Source of the DNA: Corticium candelabrum
Lineage: Eukaryota; Porifera; Homoscleromorpha; Homosclerophorida; Plakinidae
Assembly: GCF_963422355.1 (NCBI RefSeq)
Contig: NC_085088.1
Location: 3,726,847-3,790,846, forward strand
DNA length: 64,000 nt
Reading direction: 5' to 3'
Part shown: positions 57,497 through 64,000 of the stretch, one piece after another
Layout of the letters: each line of letters begins with the position of its first letter
Position numbering within the stretch: position 1 is the stretch's first letter
Notes under the pieces: generated by a model
Seen by the model: only the letters and a program-made list of their open reading frames with translations
Told to the model about the DNA's origin: nothing
The model's database searches: none
Position numbers and translations under genes: made by a program

Positions 57497-60334
57497 TTTG
57501 TCTCTAGAGTAACACGTGGACCTGCCCTGCAGTGAGATTGTGAGATAGGGGCTACTCTACGTGCCGAATAATGGACGACTGGTAAAAGTTAAATTTTACA
57601 TTTTCTTCACTTAGATGTAGCTACTATCTATATATGCAAAATATAATGTAATTGTGTTGATGAGGTTTCCTCACTTGACACCCTAGAATCCAAATAATTA
57701 GGGAAACTGAGGAGAGAGCTAAAGTTCATTCCAACAGCAGGTGCAGTGTGGGAAAATTACCAGATCTTGGTATCCCGGGCACTTACTGTACAACTCCTCT
57801 AAACGCACTGAGGAAGTGGAGACACTGGTGCATTCTAAGAGTCAAAATGATGCTCAATATGTTGAAACGAGCAGCAGCTTTCGGAATATTACATATGTAG
57901 ACTTCACCCCAGTCTGACATGGCCCATCCTATTCTAGCTAAAGAGTAGATTAATCAACTTAATTGCATTCCTTAGAAAACATTAGACAGCTAATTAATTC
58001 TCCGGAGTCACAAGCAAACTCAATTCAGAGCTTTAGGAGACATCCACACCTACTTTTGTCAGCAGCATTTCTGCAGCTATTCTAGAATGCCATCACAAGC
58101 TTGTAAATGAGTGTTTACATTGTGTTTAGCAGACGTCATTGAAGTAGTTACGCTAATTCAATTTTCTATTTCCCACTAGACAGCCCAAGCTGACAAAGTC
58201 CACACCCACAATTCCTACACTGCACCTATTGTTGGAATAGACTTTAGTTCAAGCTAAACATGAGAAAAGAACAATTTTGCATCAGAAACTGAAAAAAGAA
58301 AGATTTAGCATTTTTTAGAAAGACCAGCTCACCGCTCTTTCAAGACATCTATGGCATAAAAGGCACTCTTTGGACATCGTCAACCATTAAGAACTTCGAT
58401 TTACTTGTGGATCTGTTGAATACAACCTACTTTTGAAACAGCAACATCCATTGCCATCTGTGCGTACTCTTCAACGAAGAATGTCAACCATCTTTCTAAC
58501 CCTACCATAGACCATCTTCACTCAAAACTGCAGCATCTTTGTGAACAGGAGAGACGTTGCTGTCTGACAATGGATGAAATGTCCATTACCCCAGAGATTG
58601 AGTTGATACAAGTAGTGGTCAGAGGCAAAGTCACACTGCCTGGTCAACTTAAGCATGGGCGTGCCACGCACTTTTAGGTTGGGTGGGTTAGCATCACAAT
58701 GGAAGGAGACAGTTGCTTACCACAGTACTTTACTGACAATTTTACTTTTGCCACTGTCCTCAAGCCCACTGTATTGGACATTATATGGTGCATGGACTAT
58801 AATTGCATTAACATGGGAGGTAATTAGAAATTAAAAATTTAGTATAGCTTTTAATATATTATAAGCCAAAATTAAAGAAACAACTGTAAAGATGTCCCTG
58901 TGCGCCTGCGTTGACTAATCTCAGTCTGGCTATGCTTGCAACATCTGGGAAAGTATAACTACTGAGACAGTCCGAACTCCGAGGCAACGCTCACCACAGC
59001 AGATCTCACAGTTTCACAAGTTTCACTTCCCGTTGATGCTATCACTTAGTTTTTCAAGTACCAAGGAAAGAAACATGAGATCCTTCACAACGACAAGTGT
59101 GCTCTAACCCTATCTATCGTCATCGGGATTATACAGAGCGGCCGAATGATACTCTACATACAGGTATGGGCATAATTATGGAGCCACCCCCATATCAGCT
59201 GAGGCATGGAAATCAAGAGAACACTGAAGATTTGTGAATACACCTGCTGACCCGCTGATTCTACATCAAATCATGCTATTTGGGTATTATATTGTTCTTA
59301 TTGGACGTTCTGACAACCCGTAGCAACAAAAAGATTAAGAGAATGACCAGACTAACCACCACCGGCATGCATTACCGTGTCCAACCCGTGTCCATGTTGT
59401 GATGTCACAAGAGCAGACTCACAATATGCAAGTAAACTGAAACGTATAGTCCCTATTTAATCTTTGAGTATGTCTTCTGACATAAACAAAGTCATTCTAT
59501 TGTTTAGAAGCTTTTTGACAACGATTTTGATTATTAACTTTCAAATTTACTGGTTGAACTGACAGCATGCAAGAAGCAGTTGTGTATCAATCTCAACAGG
59601 TCAAACATCACCTCCAATCTCAGATATGAGGATGGCACAATCAGAGCCATTACCTTACCATTATAACTTGTTTTGAATTTACTAAAAAGTGCAGCTGTCA
59701 CTGTAGATGCATGTACTTGCAAGTGTCTGAGAAAGTCCAATAATTTTTAAATCTAAGTCACATGCTCAGAGTGGCTCCATAATTATGCCTATGTGTGTAC
59801 ATACAAAATCCCTCAAAATTAGGGAAGGTGTTGTTCATACCTATAATAATAAGTTCCATTAACTTCAAGCTTTGTCGATGTGTTCGTACCATTTATACAA
59901 GAATTTTTACTACTGTAACGTCCGCCGGCTGGACACAAATGACGCCCATAATCCGGGTTGTCGGCAACTCTCACCACCATACAAGTCACACCTACTAGCA
60001 CACTCTAGACCGGACTAACTATTACTTGAGTGCTATTTCACCTCCACCCTGTATGGTAATATTTGAAAACAATAAGAATACCTCAATTACAGATGTATCT
60101 GCTGGTGAGGGTAGAGGTTCATCTACATGGTCATATCAAACTACAATTTCATACAGAGAGACACGAAAGGCTTGAGCCTCACTTTTTCTCCTTCTGATCA
60201 TTCGGCGATGACCCGGGTCTGTCGCCGGACTATAATCTCCATCGTCTTCACTGTCGAACGCGTTCATCGGACCGTCATCCCCCGAATCTTCGTCCCCAAA
60301 AAGAATAGTTGGAGTGTTGAGTCGAATCACTCCT
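47484..60334 (-). CDS. DCAF11: DCAF11/WDR23-like WD40 protein
   Basis: A CUL4-DDB1 ubiquitin-ligase substrate receptor. Exons found: 60334-60183 (GVIRLNTPTILFGDEDSG), 54382-54204 (ENGEYAFQPVNVAQLL), 51786-51686 (YLPNTKKTIESFPSRLFGG), 51625-51523, 51454-51411 (SPDQNYLVYSSWSDC), 51354-51300, 51238-51167, 51114-51051 (NDGCLYVYDRE), 50988-50803 (LLFSGGDDALCKVWDRR), 49706 to about 49618 (ISNSKDQSIKLWDVR), about 49422-49360 (FDYRWEEPP), about 49300-49190, about 49120, about 49020, about 47735-47660 (VRDVSWHPFQP) and 47591-47484 (WDGKIGWWEYTRP). The WDRR motif fits DDB1 docking. An upstream exon ending ADVIAHLLRR at 60397 joins in phase (A-R-G); a possible start is MARDTGQRKHK at 60644. The 60183/54382 junction does not phase cleanly, so a small exon may be missing. 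The large introns are full of transposons. Confidence 0.9.
48003..48830. repeat. ~120-bp minisatellite in DCAF11 intron
   Basis: About seven degenerate units, each with GAGCACTCTGGCAGGTAAC, AAGGCAACAGGCAACAGCAA, (AAAC)n and CTGACAGACTAACTAACAG. Several apparent GTAA donors lie inside the repeats, yet the flanking DCAF11 exons are conserved. Confidence 0.9.
50287..50400. repeat. (TCTG)n microsatellite
   Basis: TCTG repeats with short interruptions, in a DCAF11 intron. A shorter tract is at 49786-49816. Confidence 0.9.
51977..53584. mobile_element. CAGT...ACTG element, TA target, subterminal repeats
   Basis: Left CAGTATTTCCCATGCAATTA and, inverted, right CAGTATTTCCCGTGCAATTA, flanked by TA. 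About 1.6 kb. Both ends carry repeated CAACCAATTATCCG motifs, and an array of about four units (GGATAATTGGTTGCCCCAAC-like) lies at 52830-52917. Ends and TA target fit Tc1/mariner/pogo. No transposase is seen. Another element is nested at 52918-53541. Confidence 0.78.
52918..53541. mobile_element. TAG...CTA element nested in CAGT element
   Basis: About 56-bp inverted repeats: left TAGCCTCAAACTTCCAAACC, right inverted TAGCCTCAAACTTCCAGACC, both running on to CGAACTCTAGTCTGGACCA. The flanks are AATAATTGG and GATAATTGG (8 of 9 match). 624 bp, no coding region. It shares the right arm with the MITE at 36212-36301. Confidence 0.85.
53831..53960. repeat. (CA)n microsatellite
   Basis: About 130 bp of CA with two ATGCAC interruptions, in a DCAF11 intron. 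Confidence 0.95.
54906..55139 (-). pseudogene. Possible transposon N-terminal fragment
   Basis: Reads MSKRQAANQRRLLQLWKQQF… with a basic start like that of many hAT/ZMYM-type transposases. It is followed in the adjacent DNA by a repeat end (54560-54590). It could instead be a DCAF11 alternative exon, but no splice phase supports that. Confidence 0.3.
56091..56247 (+). pseudogene. Degenerate THAP zinc finger exon
   Basis: MPCCCAWGCSNTTEKEYKLC is followed by RFPKDLARRK and SSPTS, the pattern of the start of a THAP domain (MP-x-C-x-AxGCxN…FPKD…SPTS). The tryptophan after ARRK and the final C…H pair are lost, and a GTAATG donor follows. It lies on the plus strand inside a DCAF11 intron and upstream of P-element-like transposase sequence in the same orientation. 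Confidence 0.75.
56932..57350. repeat. Two direct repeats of a 90-bp segment
   Basis: 56932-57025 and 57264-57347 share GCCATCCTCT, ATAGTAGAGTGCAAGATG and CTGCAGTCA. A second pair (56682-56711 and 57654-57684; TTTCCTCACT…ACACCCT) brackets them. This may be an insertion that includes the 56741-57360 segment with CCGTCTGTCTGTCTGG near its left end. Confidence 0.6.
57411..57492. repeat. (GT)n microsatellite
   Basis: About 80 bp of GT in the large DCAF11 intron. Confidence 0.95.
58311..58800 (+). pseudogene. P-element/THAP9-like transposase fragment
   Basis: The broken frames read LPSVRTLQRRMSTI, then CCLTMDEMSITPEIELIQVV and GKVTLPGQLKHGRATHF, which match the start of the P-element transposase catalytic region (LPS-x-RTL-x-R…DEM-S-I). 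Stops and frame shifts show that it is dead. With the THAP exon at 56091 it suggests one P-like transposon spanning roughly 56-59 kb, with other repeats inserted between. Confidence 0.72.
59161..59797. mobile_element. Tc1-like MITE, TA target
   Basis: Left CAGGTATGGGCATAATTATG and, inverted, right CACACATAGGCATAATTATG share GGCATAATTATGGAGCCAC. TA lies on both sides. 637 bp without a transposase frame. It sits in the large DCAF11 intron. Confidence 0.78.
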
Positions 60335-60396
60335 CTGACACACAGCATGACAGAAAATTCATTGGATTTTATAAAGCGTGCTTGCTTAGATGTTAC

Positions 60397-60644
60397 CTTC
60401 GAAGAAGGTGAGCTATGACATCAGCGGAGAGCTCGTTGTCTCCTTCTCTATTTGAAGAGCTCCCTGTGGAGTCCCCTCTCTGACTTTGATTTATGTTACC
60501 AATTTTGGAGACGGGAAACTAGCCTTGGAACTCAGAAGATACTGCAGAATAGCCGTGCTTCGAAACAAACTCCTTCACACCAATGTTGTTGTTCTGCAGT
60601 CACGTGTCCATCTTGTGTTTTCGTTGTCCCGTATCTCGAGCCAT
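60397..60644 (-). CDS. DCAF11: DCAF11 N-terminal exon(s), tentative
   Basis: The minus strand reads GDSTGSSSNREGDNELSADV then IAHLLRR up to a GTAACA donor at 60396. It resembles the acidic, leucine-rich N-terminus of DCAF11 before its …YLLRRG motif, and the AG|A phase matches the next exon. No ATG is in this frame; an upstream ATG at 60644 (MARDTGQRKHKMDT) with a GTGACT donor is a possible first exon. Confidence 0.45.
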
Positions 60645-60806
60645 ACATGTACTTGAAGATGATTAACCTAGGTCTTACTTGTCGTTATGCTGAGGAATTG
60701 TTGTAATCTTTGCCAACGGTAAAGCTATTGTAGCTCAGAAGAAACATAGTTAATTAATTAACTAATTAATTAATCAAGAAATACCTGCTAGAATTACCCT
60801 AGTACG

Positions 60807-60965
60807 TGTAATGTATGTCGTAGTGTACATGTAGCGCGCGTTACGGCATACGCGCAGACTCGATTTAGTGTAGAGTAGACGCGCCAGCTTGTGTTCTTAG
60901 TTCGCTCTATCTGGTAGCCAATACATATCGTTGAGTTGTTGCTGCACGTAACCAAGTACATTACA
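60807..60965 (+). repeat. 5' LTR of gypsy element 2
   Basis: Begins TGTAATGTA and ends TACATTACA, a perfect 9-bp terminal inverted repeat of TG...CA form. The primer-binding site starts at 60966. Confidence 0.88.
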
Positions 60966-61017
60966 TGGTGTCAGGCGAGATAGGACCTATCAAACGCTCG
61001 GATACACAGTGAAAACG

Positions 61018-63357
61018 ATGTCAACAGGAGGATTCACGTTCGATCATCCATCCATGGACTGGAATGCCACAGACACATACCAAGAGTTCAAACGCTTCAA
61101 GGAACACGTGTCGTTTGTCTTCGCTGGCCCTCTTAGCAAAGCCACGAACGCGGAAAGAGCCGGGTGGCTAGGAATGTGGGTCGGTCAACAAGGCAGAGAA
61201 CTGCACAAGACCTTCAGCTGGGCTGAAGGAGAAAAGGAGGACCCCGGAAAGGTTCTAGGGAAGTACGAGGAGTACGTAAGCCCTAGGAAGAACAAGAGAG
61301 TATCACGCTTCCGATTTCACCAACGCATACAAAAGGAGGACGAAAGTTTCGACACGTTCCTCAAAGACCTACGCCTTCTAGCCATGGACTGTCAGTTCCA
61401 CGACACAGAAGACATCCTAATCGATGGCATCATCAATGGCTCACGTCACAAGAAAGTACAGGAACGCCTACTCTATGAGGGTCAAGAACTTACACTTGCC
61501 AAGTCCATACAAATAGCTCGACAGTTCGAGCTGTCACAACAGCAACTGCGAGAAATGAGAGGCGAAGACTCTGGAATAGCCGCTGTCAAACCACAGAAGG
61601 CGATCTACAAGCCAAAGAAAGCACAACTCTATCCAGCTGTTGAACAGCAGGCACGCGACAAACCGCAGAATTTGCACACATGTGGCAGATGCGGCAACGA
61701 CCAGACACACAAAAAGACAAGAGGAAAATGCCCAGCACTAGGATCAACCTGCACATACTGCAAGAAGAGAAACCACTGGCAGACCGTATGTCGAGCTAGA
61801 AAGACCAACAGGGTCTACGCAATGGAGCCTCGGAGTCCAGAGGTCAGCTATACAGCACAAGACAGCGACTCTACAGAGGACGAGGAAGACAGGTCCTACA
61901 TAAACGCTGTGGAACCCTCACATCGAGCCAAGCAAGACAGATGGTTAGTACGACTGGAAGTAGGAAGAAGCACCAAAACGTTCCGTATTGACACTGGAGC
62001 AAAGTGTAATGTCATAGTTGCCAGCAAATACAAGAAACTACGCAATAAGGGTGTCCTGAGGAGGTCACGGATAAATCTCTACTCTTACAGCAACCACAAG
62101 ATCAACTCCCTTGGCGTGGCAACAATTCCCATCAGATACAATAGCATTGACCTGGAAACTGACTTCGAAATAGTTGACCTAGAGCAAGACAACATCATAT
62201 CAGGCGATCTAGCAGAACAGCTAGGCCTCATACAGAGAGTGAGCAAAGTGAACACGCGCGTGGAAACACAGACCCAACTTCCACCCATAGAAACACAGAC
62301 ACAACTTCCACACGAATTTCAGGATTTCCCTGACTTGGCAAATGTAACTGGAACGTTGCCCGGCACCTACACCATCAAAATCGACCCCAGTGCCAAAGGA
62401 GTAGTGCATCCAACAAGAAGACAACCTGTCATGCTACGGGACAAGGTCATAGAGAAATTGAAAGAAATGGAGAACGATGGCTTTATCACCAGAGTAGAAG
62501 AACCCACAGAGTGGGTTAGCTCCATGGTAGTGTCCCTCAGGAAGGACAAAGTGAGGATCTGTATCGATCCTCGAGACCTAAACAAGGCAATTAGGCGGGA
62601 ACATCATCCCATGAAGACAATTGAGGAAATCGTCAGCAACATTCCAAGCGCAAAAGTCTTCTCAGTCCTAGACGCGAAGTCTGGATTCCTGCAAATCAAA
62701 TTGGACCACGAGTCATCAATGCTAACTACATTCAACACCCCCATGGGGAGGTACCGGTGGCTACGTCTGCCTTTTGGACTAAAGTGTGCTCCCGAAATTT
62801 ACCAGAGAATCATGGACCAGATGCTGGAAGGTATCGAAGGGGCAACCGCCATCATGGATGACATATTGATAGCTGGCCGGGATATGAAACATCATGACCA
62901 GATACTCCACCAAGTAATCGAACGAGCCACCAGCTACAATTTACGCCTCAACTACGAGAAATGTCACATACGACAACCATCAGTTCGATACATCGGACAT
63001 CTCATCACAGCCGAAGGGCTAAAGCCAGATCCAGAAAAGATAAAGGCAGTAGCTGAGATGCCGGATCCCCAGGATCAAAGTGACGTCAAAAGGTTTCTAG
63101 GCTTCGTCACTTACTTGGCAAAATTCATTCCAAACCTAAGCGATGTGGACAAGCCGCTGAGATTACTTCTGAAGACAGATGTGAAGTTCGAATGGCAACA
63201 TGAACACAAAGCAAGCTTTCAGAAGCTGAAGGAGCTGTGTACCCATGCACCAGTGTTAGCTTACTATGATACTCGGAAAGCAGTAGAGATACAATGCGAT
63301 GCGAGCAGCACAGGCGTAGGGGGGGGGGGGTATTACTCCAAGACGGCAGGCCAGTAG
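61018..63357 (+). CDS. Gag-protease-RT polyprotein, gypsy element 2
   Basis: One long frame of about 779 aa from ATG 61018 (MSTGGFTFDHPS); the GTG at 61009 is not needed. Gag-like helical region (residues 1-190), cysteine-rich knuckles (CGRCGNDQT…CTYCKKRNHW, about 221-260), aspartic protease (FRIDTGAKCNV), and RT (VRICIDPRDLNKA, VFSVLDAKSGFLQI, LPFGLKCAPEIYQ, catalytic MDDILIAG). The frame runs into a 12-G tract at 63319-63330 and stops at 63357, at the start of RNase H. Apart from that point no stop is seen, so the copy is young or nearly intact. Confidence 0.9.
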   Translation: MSTGGFTFDHPSMDWNATDTYQEFKRFKEHVSFVFAGPLSKATNAERAGWLGMWVGQQGRELHKTFSWAEGEKEDPGKVLGKYEEYVSPRKNKRVSRFRFHQRIQKEDESFDTFLKDLRLLAMDCQFHDTEDILIDGIINGSRHKKVQERLLYEGQELTLAKSIQIARQFELSQQQLREMRGEDSGIAAVKPQKAIYKPKKAQLYPAVEQQARDKPQNLHTCGRCGNDQTHKKTRGKCPALGSTCTYCKKRNHWQTVCRARKTNRVYAMEPRSPEVSYTAQDSDSTEDEEDRSYINAVEPSHRAKQDRWLVRLEVGRSTKTFRIDTGAKCNVIVASKYKKLRNKGVLRRSRINLYSYSNHKINSLGVATIPIRYNSIDLETDFEIVDLEQDNIISGDLAEQLGLIQRVSKVNTRVETQTQLPPIETQTQLPHEFQDFPDLANVTGTLPGTYTIKIDPSAKGVVHPTRRQPVMLRDKVIEKLKEMENDGFITRVEEPTEWVSSMVVSLRKDKVRICIDPRDLNKAIRREHHPMKTIEEIVSNIPSAKVFSVLDAKSGFLQIKLDHESSMLTTFNTPMGRYRWLRLPFGLKCAPEIYQRIMDQMLEGIEGATAIMDDILIAGRDMKHHDQILHQVIERATSYNLRLNYEKCHIRQPSVRYIGHLITAEGLKPDPEKIKAVAEMPDPQDQSDVKRFLGFVTYLAKFIPNLSDVDKPLRLLLKTDVKFEWQHEHKASFQKLKELCTHAPVLAYYDTRKAVEIQCDASSTGVGGGGYYSKTAGQ

Positions 63358-64000
63358 CTTACTCATCAAGATCAATGACGGCTACTGAGTCGAGGTATGC
63401 TCAAATTGAGAAGGAAATGCTCTCGATTGTCCATGCAACCACAAAGTTTCATCACTATGTCTTCGGAAGACACGTACAAGTATACAATGATCACAAACCT
63501 CTGGAAAGCATTTTCCTGAAGCCCATACTGTCGGCACCAATGAGACTGCAGAGGATGATGCTCAAGCTTCAATGGTATGACTTGACTGTCACCTACCGAA
63601 AAGGGAAAGACATGCAACTAGCAGACACCCTCTCGAGAGCTTACATCCCAGGTGAAGAACCCGGAAACAATGACGACCTCGAATACATCAACACACTCAA
63701 ATTTGTGCCAATCACGGGTACCAAACATTCGGAGATCCAACAAGCGACGTCTACAGAACTGAAGAACCTCCACTTTGTTATCCTCTCAGGCTGGCCAGAA
63801 CGGCGGGAGGACGTCCACATTACAGCACGGCCGTACTGGGACTCACGAGACCAATTAGTAGTACAAGATGGCATCATCTTCAAGGGTACAAGGATAGTAA
63901 TCCCGCCGAGCCTTCGTTCCCAAATGCTGAAACTACTTCATGAGTCACACCTTGGAGTAGTGAAATGCAAACAACGCGCCAGAGAGGTAATGTACTGGCC
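63331..64000 (+). CDS. RNase H and integrase start, gypsy element 2 (partial)
   Basis: After the poly-G tract the pol sequence continues in another frame, open to the window edge: SYSSRSMT-like RNase H sequence, QIEKEMLSIVHATTKFHHYV, VYNDHKPLESIF, VTYRKGKDMQLADTLSRAYI, then an integrase zinc-binding start (LLHESHLGVVKCKQRAREVM). The shift may be real slippage of the G run or a sequencing error. Confidence 0.85.

Larger units (their letters stand above)
60807..64000 (+). mobile_element. Ty3/gypsy LTR retrotransposon 2 (5' part)
   Basis: The element starts with a 159-bp LTR, a primer-binding site TGGTGTCAGGCGAG that fits the 3' end of tRNA-Leu (CAA type), a short leader and a gag-pro-RT frame. 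It continues past the window edge, so the 3' LTR and target duplication cannot be checked. It is unrelated in sequence to gypsy element 1. Confidence 0.9.

Overview
This window looks like nuclear DNA of an early-branching, probably marine, metazoan; a sponge is my best guess. The genes are split by GT-AG introns. They match animal symplekin, DCAF11/WDR23 and CaMK-type kinases. The mobile elements are Ginger, P/THAP, Tc1/pogo-like and Ty3/gypsy types plus tRNA-derived SINEs, and there are very many (CA)n microsatellites. I see no bacterial operons, CRISPR arrays or tRNA/rRNA genes. The organism call is inference; the gene and element calls come from motifs read in the sequence.

Left part (1-24 kb): two tandem copies of a secreted plant-type polyamine oxidase gene (2924-12048 and 21057-23644, + strand), each with three exons, a signal peptide and a hydrophobic C-terminal tail. 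Copy A carries a broken Ty3/gypsy element (3635-10525) in intron 1. The 3' LTR of that element is split by a 1.8-kb TAG...CTA inverted-repeat transposon. Between the two copies lies a 6.1-kb Ginger-type DNA transposon (12978-19092). It encodes integrase, GPY/F, Ulp1-like protease and PHD domains in about nine exons and is flanked by CCGG. It sits inside an older inverted-repeat element.

Middle (24-47 kb, - strand): a CaMK-family kinase with a CaMKII-like autoinhibitory segment (24844-30742), then symplekin, the mRNA 3'-end processing scaffold, in many exons (31405-46646). A decayed copy of one symplekin exon lies on the + strand at about 24.07-24.24 kb.

Right part (47-61 kb, - strand): DCAF11, a WD40 substrate receptor of CUL4-DDB1 ubiquitin ligase, spread over about 13 kb. 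Its introns hold a minisatellite, a CAGT/ACTG inverted-repeat element with a second element nested in it, a fossil THAP/P-element transposase and a Tc1-like MITE. The window ends in a second Ty3/gypsy element (60807 onward, + strand) with an intact 5' LTR and a long gag-pol frame broken at a poly-G tract.

The most unusual material is (a) the intron-bearing Ginger element and (b) a family of TAG...CTA transposons with 8-9 bp target duplications. Several members can be seen inserted at sites where the duplication, or the empty site in the paralogous copy, is readable.
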